Assembly: GCF_019393635.1 (NCBI RefSeq)
Contig: NC_057862.1
Location: 417,863,669 to 417,927,668, forward strand
DNA length: 64,000 nt
Source: Dromiciops gliroides
Taxonomy: Eukaryota > Chordata > Mammalia > Microbiotheria > Microbiotheriidae
Reading direction: 5' to 3'
In this document: positions 44,700-55,255 of the stretch, one piece after another
Position numbering within the stretch: the stretch's first letter is position 1
Layout: each line of letters begins with the position of its first letter
Program-made: the position numbers and the translations under genes
Notes under the pieces: model-generated
Seen by the model: only the letters and a program-made list of their open reading frames with translations
Told to the model about the DNA's origin: nothing
Databases searched by the model: none

Positions 44700-45170
44700 T
44701 TCAATGCAATTCCATTCATTAAACATTTATTAAATGCCTACTATGTGCCAGCTGTTGAACTAGTGCTAGATGATGGCTTGTGATGAATTGAGTATAAATA
44801 AGGCTTTTTATATAGAAAAAAATTCCTGGGGGTCTGCTTTCCCCCCCCTTTCCTCTTCCCCTCAGATACATGAAAGCCACAGTTTTCTTTCCCTCAAAGA
44901 AAGGCTAGACTAGGCAGGGTCTGATTGTTAGCCTCGGTTTGTCACACTACATGGCCATTTGATTTCATGGTCCCTCCCCACCACCTCCTAAAAGTCACTC
45001 AGTCAGCCAGGATGCATTCAATTCTATTCAATTCAACAAGCATTATTAAGTGTCTTGCTAGCTGAGCTCTGTTCTAAAGCTGAGGGATGATACTCCCACT
45101 GGAGCTCACAGGCTAGTAAAGTACATGAGTGTCTACCATGTGACCAGCACCATCCTGCTTTTGTTTAGGT
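44700..45170 (-). mobile_element. L2 3'-end fragments, antisense
   Basis: Two starts are visible: 'aaacatttattaaatgccta' (44,722) and 'caagcattattaagtgtctt' (45,037) with 'cccactggagctcacaggct'. The DNA between was not recognised. Confidence 0.55.
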
Positions 45171-45269
45171 TTTGTTGTTATTCTTTTTAACAAACGTGAA
45201 TTCGGTTTCATTTTCTTCTGAGAACCTTCTCAGAATTCTGGTCCCTCTTTGTGATACTTAGAGACTCTC

Positions 45270-45640
45270 TGAGGAATCAAGGTGGCACAGTGGATAGAAT
45301 GCTGGATTAGGAGTCAGGAAGTCCTGAGTTCAAACTCATTCTCAGACACTTACTAGCTGTGTGACCCTGAGCAAGTCACTTAACCTCTGTCTGCCTCAGT
45401 TTCTTTTTTTTTTTTTAGTGAGGCAATTGGGGCTAAGTGACTTGCCCAGGGTCACACAGCCGGTAAGTGTCAAGTGTCTGAGGCCAGACCTGAACTCAGG
45501 CCCTCCTGACTCCAGGGCCGGCGCTCCACCCACTGCACCACTCAGCTGCCCCAGTTTCTTTATCTATAAAGTTGGTTTGGGTTGGATTTGATGGTCCCCC
45601 AAATCCCTTCCAGCTCTAAACCTGTGATCCTATAGGAATG
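45270..45640 (+). mobile_element. MIR/CORE-SINE split by a younger SINE
   Basis: 'aaggtggcacagtggataga', 'gagttcaaactcattctcag', 'tgaccctgagcaagtcactt' and 'ctgtctgcctcagtttc', then after the insert 'tttatctataaagttgg', 'cccttccagctctaaacctg' 'tgatcctata'. Confidence 0.88.
45406..45551 (-). mobile_element. Short tRNA-derived SINE inside MIR
   Basis: Antisense copy with T tail; flanks 'cagtttctt' identical (45,397-45,405 and 45,552-45,560). Confidence 0.94.
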
Positions 45641-45694
45641 AAGCTTAAGAAGCCTGGCTTCCTGACTAGTGAGTGAGCTCTCGTGTTTCAATAG

Positions 45695-45726
45695 CCTTTT
45701 TTTTTTAGTAATATATATATGCATAT

Positions 45727-45762
<36 letters not shown>

Positions 45763-45909
45763 TTTTTTTTTGCTGCGGGGCAACGAGGGTTAAGTGACTT
45801 ACCCAGGTGCACACAGCTAGTAAGTGTCAAGTGTCTGAGGCTGGATTTGAACTCAGGTCCTCCTGAATTCAGGGTCGGTGCTCTATCCACTGCGTCATCT
45901 AGATGCCCC
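45695..45909 (-). mobile_element. Short tRNA-derived SINE with (TA)n in its tail
   Basis: Antisense copy. Flanks 'tcaatag' (45,688-45,694 and 45,910-45,916). Between the T runs of its tail lies a TA/TATG microsatellite (45,711-45,760). Confidence 0.88.
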
Positions 45910-45916
45910 TCAATAG

Positions 45917-46228
45917 TTTTGCTGCTTCTCCTTTGTGTAAATGGCCTTCACCAAATGTGTCTCTGTAGGCCAGATTCCTACTTGTTTTAGAGTCATAATT
46001 CTCACAGTTGTTATTAGACCAGAGGGAAGAACAGAATGGAATTCAGGGAAATGGGGGTCACTAGAACAAAGGAGGGGAAGTCTGAACTCTGGGCACCTGG
46101 GTGGGAAGGAGGGGCAACACTTTGACTCTTTAGCCTATGTCCTGGCACTCTGGAAATAGCCCTGGCTGACTATAGAAAGGATTTCTCTGCCTAGTGTAGA
46201 CCCAGTTATAGGGTCCTATTTGGACCAT
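45917..46228. other. Non-coding stretch, nothing recognised
   Basis: No gene or clear repeat was recognised. Confidence 0.4.
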
Positions 46229-46229
46229 G

Positions 46230-46400
46230 GACCAATGGTAGGGGAGTAGGCTGGGAGACCTGGATTCTAGTCCCAGCTCTGCCATCAACTTGTTCTGAGA
46301 TCTTCAATAAGTATTATCTTTATTGTGCCCCTCAGTTTACTTCTCTGTTGGACTAAACAATCTCTAAGGCCGGCACTGGTCCAAAACTATTAATTCGTGA
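46230..46400 (+). mobile_element. MIR-like SINE
   Basis: 'ctggattctagtcccagctc', 'tgccatcaacttgttctgag' and 'cccctcagtttacttctctg' fit a MIR-like copy. Confidence 0.6.
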
Positions 46401-46519
46401 TCAAATAAAAGAATAATTTAATGGAAAAAAATCTCTAAGGCCTTCCCTGGCTCTACCAATCCTTCATCCCCATGATCCATGATAATTCATAGATTCTAAT
46501 ATCTATGGTCTACTTTGAC

Positions 46520-47490
46520 AATCAATTAACCATTCAACAAACATTTATTTATTCATTCAACAAACACCTACTATATGCTCTATACTGTATGCTAGAGGCA
46601 TAAAGACAAAAATGAAAGAGTACTTCCCTTAAGGGACAGGGGAGACCAAATGGACTTATATACATACAATCATAGCTAGCTAGCATTTATAGAGCACTGA
46701 GGGTTTGTAAATTACTTTAAACATATATTATCTCATTTGATCTTCTAAACAAACCTCTAAGGTAGGTGCTATTTTTATCCTCATTTTTCCACATGTGGAA
46801 AACAAGTCTGAGAGAGGTTAAACAACTTGCCCAGGATCACCCAGCTAGTAAATGTTTGAGGCAGGATTTGATAAGGTAATTTTTAGATCAGGAAAGGGGA
46901 TCAAAGAAAAAGGCACTGAAGCTGAGCTTTGAATGAAAATAGGGATTCTAAGAGGCAGAGGTGATGAGGGAGTGCCTTCTAGGAAAAGGAGGCACCTTAT
47001 ACAACAACAAGTTGGTGAGACAGTATCATATGTGAGAGACAGTAAGGAGGCCAGTTTGGCTACTCCAAGGAGAATATGAAAGGATGTAATGCATAATAGG
47101 GCTGTTAAGGCACATCGGAGCCAGGGCTGTGAAGACCTTCCAATGTCCAGTAGAAGAATTTGCCTTTGATTCTAGAAGTAATAGGGAGCTGTTAGCCTTT
47201 CTTGAGCAGGTGAGTGATATGATCACAACTGTTTTAGGAAAATCCCTTCAGTAGTGGTGCAGAGGAGAGATTGGAATAGAGAGAAACTTGAGGCAGAGAC
47301 TAATTAGGGGGCTATTTCAATAGTCCAGGCTAGAGATGGGTGAGGGGGTTGACCTTGTGAGTGGATTAGGGGAAGTAACAGATGTGACAGGAGTTAAAGT
47401 GGTAGAATAGGCAAGAGTTGGCAGCTGATGGGAAACATTGGGGTGAGAGAGAGTAAAGATTCAAGGGTGACTCCAAGTCAGTGAGGGACA
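46520..47490 (-). mobile_element. L2 LINE, antisense, with a MIR inside
   Basis: 'caaacacctactatatgctc' at the 3' end; then 'gtaaggaggccagtttggct', 'aagtaatagggagctgttag', 'gagcaggtgagtgatatgat', 'caatagtccaggctagagat' and 'gggtgactcc'. Order and orientation match an antisense L2 3' half. Confidence 0.88.
46680..46885 (-). mobile_element. MIR SINE, antisense, inside L2
   Basis: 'tatcatctcattt'-like 'ttatctcatttgatcttcta', 'taaggtaggtgctattttta', 'ttaaacaacttgcccaggat' and 'cacccagctagtaaatg' give a near full antisense MIR. Confidence 0.85.
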
Positions 47491-47499
47491 TTGTCTTTT

Positions 47500-48398
47500 A
47501 TTTTCCCTTGCCCCTTTTTCAGGTCTGTTCTCTCACAGTCTCCCACCCCTTCTTGGCTCCTTGTCAAAAGAAATTTACAATACAGTGTTAGTGAATGATA
47601 TTGGTTTCCTTCTGTTTACCCCTCCCAGGGGTGGGATTTCAGGTACTACACAAAGATGAAGCACACCCCAGCAAAGAGACTTGGCCTTGTTGCTGTGAAT
47701 TGAAATCAGAGTGCATCCCCAAAGGGAGATTCTGCAGCATTTGTTAGCAAATAGAGATTCTATTTGCTAACACAGGTTTGTTCCCCAGTGGAATGGGTGA
47801 CTGACTGCAGGAAGTACTCAGGGGCACCATGGAGGAAGTAAACAAGAGATACCTGTTGCCCACAGGGACTAGAGGACTCCTCACCCTCTGTGAGGTTAAG
47901 ATTTGCTCACCTCCGGCTTCCTTCTAAAGCAACGGTCCCCCCAGAGAACCCCAGATTGCAGCTAAAGGACACAGTGATTTATGCCCAATCTTGGAAATAA
48001 GCACAAGCCTGCTCGCCCATGCCAGAAACCATTTATCCTTGGCAGAGGAGGAGAGAAGCTGCATCTTTTACTCACTTAATCTCAGCAAAAGAGGGCACCC
48101 ACTTAAAATGCCTTTGGGGTGCAGTTGGTGGACTTTTAGGATACTGGAAACCAGTCTCCTAGACCTCCTTAGAGATTTCTGCCCCCAAGAGTTTTATTAG
48201 CTGACCCTTTACCTTGCAGGTCAGGTCTCATCTCTGACAATCCAGGGCTATGTGATTCTCCCAGTGCTTTAGGGAACTCTTTTGGGACAGAGCAGATGGC
48301 AAAGCAGAGTACCCATCTCTCTTGGGAGGAGTTTCCTCAATAAGATCTTCTCAATGCCAGTGAAATGACAGGTCTCCTTATCATCGCTCCTATCTCTT
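47500..48398. other. Repeat-poor non-coding stretch
   Basis: No gene recognised. A short local echo occurs ('tagcaaatagagattc' and 'tatttgctaac' near 47,745-47,775). Confidence 0.35.
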
Positions 48399-48399
48399 C

Positions 48400-48612
48400 C
48401 TGATAATATAGCACTTTCCCTGTCTATTGTCTCATTTGATTATCACCATTTCTCCCTGTAAGGTAGGGAAGGCAGATATTATTACCCCCATTTTGCATAT
48501 GAGGAATATGGAGTCCAAAGAAGGCAAGTAACTTGCCCAAGGTTACACAGCTGACAAATGGCCGACTTGGGACTCCTAGTGCATCACTCTTTCCACTGTA
48601 ACACTGTGCCCC
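48400..48612 (-). mobile_element. MIR SINE, antisense
   Basis: 'ttgtctcatttgattatcac', 'cccccattttgcatatgagg', 'aagtaacttgcccaaggtta' and 'cacagctgacaaatggc' give a clear antisense MIR. Confidence 0.85.
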
Positions 48613-49036
48613 CCCCTCCACCCCCCTCCCCACACACACAGAAGAAAGGAATGGAGAGAAGGAGGAGAGTTCTGTCTAGGTGACTGGAAATTGAAAGTAG
48701 GGTAATTTGAAAATAAATACAGCTTTATTGCTTTTCACATAGTGAAATTTAACGTAAGCTAACTGCTAACACACAAAGGGCCAGCAACAACCACTATGAT
48801 ATTGCTTAACGCAAGGCCTCCTTCCCAAAAGACCATTACATAAGGATGGGGGTGTTGTTTATTTCTAACATGTTTCTTTTTCTTCTTTTAGAAGGAATTT
48901 ATCTTGTGGTTACCTTTTGTTATTACCTCAAGTTTCTTTGTGGGGGGAGGGGAACCTCTCCATCCCCACCCTCAGAGTGGGATCACTCCATTGGATTGGG
49001 TTCCTTCTCCTTTAAGCCCACCCCTTCTTCGTCTTT
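48613..49036. other. Non-coding stretch, nothing recognised
   Basis: A C-rich run (48,608-48,630) and then mixed sequence. No gene or clear repeat. Confidence 0.4.
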
Positions 49037-49187
49037 TTTTTTTTTTTTTTGGTGAGGCAATTGGGGTTAAGTGACTTGCCCAGGGTCACACAGCTAGTAA
49101 GTGTCAAGTGTCTGAGGCCGGTTTTTGAACTCAGGTCCTCCTGAATTCAGGGCCGGTACTTTATCAACTGCACCACCTAGCTGGCCC
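49037..49187 (-). mobile_element. Short tRNA-derived SINE
   Basis: Antisense copy with T tail; imperfect flanks 'cttcttcgtcttt' and 'cctcttcatcttt'. Confidence 0.92.
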
Positions 49188-49189
49188 CT

Positions 49190-49804
49190 CTTCATCTTTC
49201 TTGAAAGCTTCCAACTGTCCAGAACCCAGACTGAGAGTCTGATGACAATGATTACAGAAAGGTTCCCCAAAACTTTAGCCCTCGTCCAATCACACCTTCA
49301 TCCATTTAATGCTACCCTTACTTGAATGGTCTGGAAGCTAGGGAGGAGCCCAAGAGTGCTGGATTTATCCCATAGCTTCAGCTAATAGAGAAATGTCCCA
49401 GATCTTTAAGCAGCCCACTGGGTACTGTACCCTCCAGACCACTGCAGATAGAATTAAAGTCTCCTCTCCACCCCCAACCTGACTCTCCCTTCTGACAAAC
49501 AAAAAAGTTCCACCACTCCAGGGAGTGACTTTGACCTTTCCCGATGTATCTTTATGCAGGCTTGAGCTACTAGGAGAGAGGGCCTTGGCTTTCAAGTTCT
49601 GGGACTGTGGCCAGAGCACAGGTGGGGCCCATTTCAGGGGAATTCAATTTGAAAACATACAAATTTACAAAGTAGATAAGATTAGGTGAAGGTGATAATT
49701 TATCATTTTACAAAAAAAAAAAAACAAACAAGCAAACAAGAGAGACATCTCCCTATGGTTCCTTTAAAATAGCCAGCCTGTCCCCTAGTGCTCTTAAAAG
49801 AAGG
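49190..49804. other. Non-coding stretch, nothing recognised
   Basis: No gene or clear repeat was recognised. Confidence 0.4.
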
Positions 49805-49964
49805 CTCAGGGGGTAGCTAGGTGGCCCTGGAGTCAGGAGGACTCGAGTTCAAATCTGGCCTCAGACACTTGACACTTACTAGCTGTGTGACCCTGGGCAA
49901 GTCACTTAACCCTCATAGCCCTGAAAACAAAAACCGAAACAAACCAAAACAAACAAAAAAACAA
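49805..49964 (+). mobile_element. Short tRNA-derived SINE with small head deletion
   Basis: 'gggtagctaggtgg' runs straight into 'ccctggagtcaggaggactc', so about 25 bases of the A-box side are missing. The rest of the body and an A/C-rich tail are present. Confidence 0.9.
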
Positions 49965-50272
49965 CAAGGGTCAATTTGCAAAATTTCAGTTTCTACATAA
50001 CTTTCTGGGCAAGGAGAGTGAGATGTTGTGTCACCCTGTAGAGAATCAGCGCCATCCAAGATGGGAAGTTCATGAGGGCAGGGCCTGCATGTTCTCCATG
50101 TTCCCATAAAGTCTGCATAAAACCTCCATGCCCCAGATACTCCCAGAACCAAAGCCAGGTTCTGGGGATGAGAAAGGCAGGTGCATTTAAAGCTGTATTA
50201 ACTCCCTCATGCCACATTGGTTTCTGACCTGCCAAAAGGAGTCCAGCTTCAGTGTCCTTAATGTCACAGAAG

Positions 50273-50420
50273 AGGGGCAGCTAGGTGGCGCAGTGGATAA
50301 AGTACTGGCCTTGGATTCAGGAGGACCTGAGTTCAAATTTGGACTCAGACACTTGACATTAGCTGTGTGACCCTGGGCAAATCACTTAACCCTCACTGCC
50401 TCACAAAAAAAAAAAAAAAA
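50273..50420 (+). mobile_element. Short tRNA-derived SINE, perfect target duplication
   Basis: Sense copy with a pure A tail; flanks 'gtcacagaag' identical (50,263-50,272 and 50,421-50,430). Confidence 0.95.
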
Positions 50421-50519
50421 GTCACAGAAGTTACCATAAATCCAGCCACAGACATCAGTCAGTTAATATGGGCTGAGCTGAGGAAAAGCAAGGATGGAAA
50501 TGCAGCAGTCCCTGCCCTT

Positions 50520-50760
50520 AGAGAGCTTTCTCATATTTAGAGAGCATTTTAAGGCTTCAAAGGACTTTGTAAGCATCACACCATTTACTTCTCACAACAG
50601 TCCTATGAAGCAAGTATTATTATTATCATCCCCATTTTGCAGATGAGAAAAATAAGCCAGAGAGAGGGTAAGTGACTTGCCCAGGGTGACATGGCTAGGA
50701 TCAGGATTTGAACCCAGGAGTCCTAACTGCAAGTTCAGCACTCTGTGCGATACCCTGGCA
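50520..50760 (-). mobile_element. MIR SINE, antisense
   Basis: 'catttacttctcacaacagt', 'tcatccccattttgcagatg', 'agtgacttgcccagggtgac' and 'aggatttgaacccaggagtc' give a well kept antisense MIR. Confidence 0.9.
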
Positions 50761-51054
50761 AGCTTCCTTAGAGTTTCTAAATATCACAGAGAAGGAACAG
50801 AACTCTAAGAGATTCTTGGAAGAAAATTAATTCATTTTTGTTCAAAACAACACCCTCCCTGCATCCTATTCTGCCAAGGATAAATGGTTACTTGCATGGA
50901 TAAGCAACACTGAGCTTATTTCCAAGGTTGGCCATTTCTTTTAATTGGGCAGTTAGAGAGGCACACATACTCCTGTACATGTTTCAGTTACAGTGGGAAA
51001 GAATGGGGCCAGCCATTAGAAAGCATTTCCTATCCATAAAGAGTACCTAGCCCC

Positions 51055-51205
51055 GGGGCAGCTAGGTGGCTCAGTGGATAGAGCACTGGCCCTGGATTCA
51101 GAAGGATCTGAGTTCAAATCCAGCCTCCAACACTTAACACTTACTAGCTGTGTGACCCTGGGCAAGTCACTTAACCCCAATTGCCTCAGGAAAAAAAGAA
51201 AAAGA
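51055..51205 (+). mobile_element. Short tRNA-derived SINE, perfect 17-bp target duplication
   Basis: Sense copy. Flanks 'aaagagtacctagcccc' identical (51,038-51,054 and 51,206-51,222). Confidence 0.96.
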
Positions 51206-51374
51206 AAAGAGTACCTAGCCCCACAAATAGTATTCTGTGGAGGTGGTAGAATCACCTAAGGCCATGGCCTTAAAAAACAGGCCAACATAGTGAATGCAGA
51301 AAGAGAAGAGGCCTGAGATACTGGTGTCCTTCCATTTCTAGTCCCATTTTAGGTATTCATTGGCTATGTGAATT

Positions 51375-52000
51375 CAAGGTTTTTATTTTTAATTTTTAAG
51401 ATTCACTTTCAATTTTTTGAGTTCCAAATTCTCTCTTTCCTTCCAGCCCCTCCTCACTCCTTGAGAAGGCAAGCAATATGAGATCAATTATACATGCAAA
51501 ATCATATGAAACATATTCCCATATTAACTGTGTTTCCAAAAAAGGACTAAAAATGAAAAAAAGCTTGCTTGAATCTACACTCAGAGTCCATCAGTTCTGT
51601 CTCTAGAGGTAGAGAGCATTTTCCATCCTGAGTCCTTTGGAATTATCTTGGATTATTATATTGATTAGAGTAGCTAAGTCTTTCACTATTAATCATTGTT
51701 ATAATATTGCTGTTATTGTGTAGGATGTTATCCTGGTTCTACTCACTTCACTTTGCATCACTTCATATAAGTCCAGGTTTTTCTGAAACCATCCATATAA
51801 GTAATTTCTTTCTTTTTTTTTTTTTTGCAGGGCAATGAGGGTTAAGTGACTTGCCCAGGGTCACACAGCTAGTAAGTGTCAGTTGTCTCAGGCTAGATTT
51901 GAACTTAGGTCCTCCTGAATCCAGGGCTTTATCCACTGTGCCACCTAGCTGCCCTCTAAGCCATTGCTTATAGCACAATAGTATTCCATCACCATCTTAT
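51375..52000 (-). mobile_element. L1 LINE 3' end, antisense, with a SINE inside
   Basis: 'gagttccaaattctctcttt', 'tcctcactccttgagaaggc' (3' UTR), 'tccatcctgagtcctttgga', 'ggttctactcacttcacttt' 'gcatcacttcat' (end of ORF2 in reverse), then past the SINE 'agcacaatagtattccatca', which encodes the YYC motif region of ORF2 on the minus strand. Confidence 0.88.
51812..51955 (-). mobile_element. Short tRNA-derived SINE inside L1
   Basis: Antisense copy with T tail, with part of the head missing ('tgaatccagggctttatcca'). It splits the L1 ORF2 remnant. Confidence 0.9.
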
Positions 52001-52004
52001 CCCG

Positions 52005-52135
52005 GCCATGTGACTTTAAACAGGTCATTTCATGATCTTTTCTGCCTCAGTTTCACCATCTTTTAAATGGAGACTATAATTCCTGCCCAGTCTTTCTCAC
52101 AGTGTGATGGTCAGGATGAATTTTAAATATTCAAC
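52005..52135 (+). mobile_element. MIR-like SINE fragment
   Basis: 'ccatgtgactttaaacaggt', 'tctgcctcagtttcaccatc' and 'ttttaaatggagactataat' fit a MIR core. Confidence 0.65.
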
Positions 52136-52137
52136 AA

Positions 52138-52378
52138 ATACTTAAATAATACCTACAAGATACAAGGCACAGTGCTAGGCACCAGGTACAAGAAAGACAA
52201 GAAGGAAACAACAATTGTACCCCCCCCCCACCTTGACCTTACCTTCTACCAGGAGGATGCTGAAATGAATTTTGCCAGAGGCTAAAGATTCTGAAGGGCG
52301 GGGATAAGAAGGGAGACATGGATAACTGTGCAAATGCATAGGCAAGAGATGGCATTTTGAGTTTAGGCCTTGAAAGCC
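52138..52378 (-). mobile_element. L2 3'-end fragment, antisense
   Basis: 'aatacctacaagatacaagg', 'cacagtgctaggcaccaggt' and 'gagatggcattttgagttta' 'ggccttgaa' fit an antisense L2 3' end. Confidence 0.7.
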
Positions 52379-52379
52379 A

Positions 52380-53222
52380 CTCACCTGGATTATTGCAATG
52401 GCCTCCTAATTGGTCTCCTTGCTTCCAGACCCTCTGCTCTCCAATCCATTCTTCGAGTAATTGATAAATTGGTTTTCCTAAAAGCACCAGTCTGATAGTC
52501 ACTTCCTAAATGGAAAAGCTTCAGTGGCCCCCAGTTGTCTCTAGGATAAAATAGAGACTTCTCTATCTGGTCTTTTTTTTTTATATCTTTTTTTTTGGGG
52601 GGGGGTGAGGCAATTGGGGTTAGGTGACTTGCCCAGGGTCACACAGCTAGTAAGTGTCAAGGGTCTGAGGTTGAATTTGAACTCAGGTCCTCCTGAATCC
52701 AGGGCCAGTACTTTATCAACTGCACCACCTAGCTGCCCTCTCTATCTGGTCTTAAAAGCCCTTCATGATCTGACTCCAACCTGCCTTTCTGGGTCTACCA
52801 CACAACACCCTCCTTTATATATTCTTCATTCCAGACAAACTGGCCAACTTTTTGGTCCCTGTACATGATACTTCATCTTCCATCCTCATGCATTTTGCAT
52901 TGTCCATAGCTCACACCTTCCTCAGGCCTCTCAGAAGTCCTAGTTTTCTTGAAACTTCAGCTCAAATGCTGCTTTTTACATGAAATTTTTCCTGGTCTCC
53001 CCAGCTGCTAGTGACTCCCCCCTTAAATCACCACATATTTATTTGTCTATTCCTTTACACATAGTAGCTGAAGTCACTGGGCTAACTCATCTTGCTCTGA
53101 GCCTGATCACTTGTCTTCTCTGGCTAGATTGTGAGGTCCTTAATGGCAAAAATGGTTTCATTTCTTGTCTGTTTCCTTTATGTCCAGCACATAGTAGGTA
53201 TTTAATGTTTGTTGATTGATTA
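52380..53222 (+). mobile_element. L2 LINE 3' part (sense) with a SINE inside
   Basis: 'cctggattattgcaatggcc', 'ttcagtggcccccagttgtc', then after the SINE 'aaaagcccttcatgatctga', 'ggcctctcagaagtcctagt', 'ctagattgtgaggtccttaa' and 'cagcacatagtaggtattta'. Full L2 3' order. Confidence 0.9.
52575..52738 (-). mobile_element. Short tRNA-derived SINE in L2
   Basis: Antisense copy with identical 15-bp flanks 'tctctatctggtctt' (52,560-52,574 and 52,739-52,753). Its tail is a T run plus a G run. Confidence 0.96.
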
Positions 53223-53234
53223 ATGATATTACAT

Positions 53235-53415
53235 CCCCCACCTCCATGTCTTTGCACAGACTGCCCTGACTAGAATGCATCCTTTTCATACTTCTGCTCT
53301 TAAAATATTAGCTTCTTTTTAAGGCTCAGTTCAAGTGTTACTTTCTATACAAGGTAAAAGAGACATACTCTACATTGCTAATGTCTTCCTATCACCCCCA
53401 TAAATTAATTTCTAT
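53235..53415 (+). mobile_element. L2 fragment (sense)
   Basis: 'tctttgcacagactgccctg', 'actagaatgcatcc' and 'aaggctcagttcaagtgtta' match the middle of the L2 3' region. Confidence 0.7.
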
Positions 53416-54945
53416 TTATTGTGAATATATTAGGGAAGTTTGGAGGATTGGGTGGATTTAAGGGGGGAGATGATGGTTTCTGTATTGGATTGAGGTACTA
53501 ACAGAATATTCAAGTGGAGCTGTCAAGCAAGCAATGGACAATGCAGGCAGGACTAGAGTTCTTCGAGTCATCTGAATAGTCATTATAAGATGTCATTAGA
53601 GATCATTAAAGGGAGATAGTATATAAAGAGAAGACCCAGAATAGGGCATTGGAGGACACCATGCTTAGGGGGTGGAAGATGCTTAATAATACAGCAAGGG
53701 AGAGTGAGGAGAAGCAGACAGGTAAGAGGAAAATATAGAGAAAAATGTTGGGGGAGAGGTCATGGAAGCCAAGGGAGAGAGTGTCCAAGTTGGGGGGGGG
53801 CATGTCTGGTCAACAATAACAATGTCAATGGGGAAAGCTGGAGGAAACAGGAGAGGGTAGTGATATAGATACAAGTAGAGAAGTTAGTTTTAGCAAGGAA
53901 AAAGGCCATCTCTTCCTCAGATACCATGGAAAAAGAGAGGATGAATGATGCAGAGAGGTTCTGAAGTACAGAATCGGGGAGACAAAGTAGCTCTAATAGA
54001 TGGCTTCAGTTTTCTCAGGGAAGTAGGGGGCTAAGTCATGTGCTAAAAGATCCAGGGTAGTGTTGGGGCTTAAAGAGATGGTTAAGAAAAGATGCTTTAG
54101 GGAGTTTTCTTAAATGAGGGAAGAGTAAAAAAGGATATTTCTGTAGCACTAAGGACCCAGTTGAGATTAGTTTTCATAAATTTGTGGTGGACCAAGTTTG
54201 TACAGTTGCATTACTTACTCACTGGCATTCAACAGTTCAGAGTAGAAACTGAAAAAGCAGATGGTTGGGGTGGCCCAGGGATGAGGACTGACAGGGCAAA
54301 GAAGGCAGAAGGACAAAGAAGCAAGAAAGTTAAAACTGAAAGTTAATGCATAGTTGAACTGGTTAACTATAGGGTCAATATTATGAAGAGAATAAAGTGG
54401 ATCCATTACATGGGTGATGAACACCTGAGAGAACAGGGAGTAAGAGAAGTACTGAAGGTGATAGGAAGAATGAAGAATAGATTTAGGAGTCAGGCAGATG
54501 GAAAGCTGGAAGGACAGAAGATTATGATTACAGGCATACCTCAGAGATATTGAGGATTCGGTTCCAGACCACCACAATAAAGTGAATATCACAATAAATT
54601 GAGTCACGCAAGATTTTTGGTTTCTCAGTGCATATAAAGTTACATTACACTGCACTGTTGTCTATTAAATGTTCAATAATATTATGTCTAAAAATGTACA
54701 TACCTTAATTAAAAAATACTTTATTGATAAAAAATACTGTCATCTGAGCTTCCACAATTCCTAATCCTTTTTTGCTTGGTGGAGATCTTGCCTTAGTGTT
54801 GATGTCTGCTGCTTGATCAGGGTAGTAGCTGCTGAAGGTTGAGTGGCTGTAGGCAATTTCTTAAAATAAGACCTACAATGAAGTTTTCCCCATCTATTGA
54901 CTCTTCATTTCACTAGAACACTAGAGGGCGCATTGTAGGGTTATT

Positions 54946-55134
54946 TTTTTGGTTTTGTTTGTTGGGGTTTTTTTTTGTTTGTCTTTTCTTTTTTTTTGCG
55001 TGCCAGATGCGGGTTAAGTGACTTGCCGCTGGGCACACAGCTAGTAAGGTGGTCAGTGTCTGAGGCCGATTTGAACTCAGGTACTCCTGAATCCAGGGCC
55101 AGTGCTTTATCCACTGTGCCACCTCGCCTGCCCC
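54946..55134 (-). mobile_element. Short tRNA-derived SINE inside the Tigger1-like element
   Basis: Antisense copy with a long T/G tail; identical 15-bp flanks 'cattgtagggttatt' (54,931-54,945 and 55,135-55,149). The body has several small changes unlike other copies ('gccgctgggcacacag', 'ccacctcgcctgccc'). Confidence 0.93.
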
Positions 55135-55199
55135 CATTGTAGGGTTATTAATTGGCCTAATTTTCAGTATGTTTGTGTCTCAGGGAATAGGAATGCCTA

Positions 55200-55200
<1 letters not shown>

Positions 55201-55253
<53 letters not shown>
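55201..55253. repeat. (GA)n microsatellite inside the Tigger1-like element
   Basis: About 25 uninterrupted GA units at the place where Tigger1 has a GA-rich stretch of its own. Confidence 0.97.
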
Positions 55254-55255
<2 letters not shown>

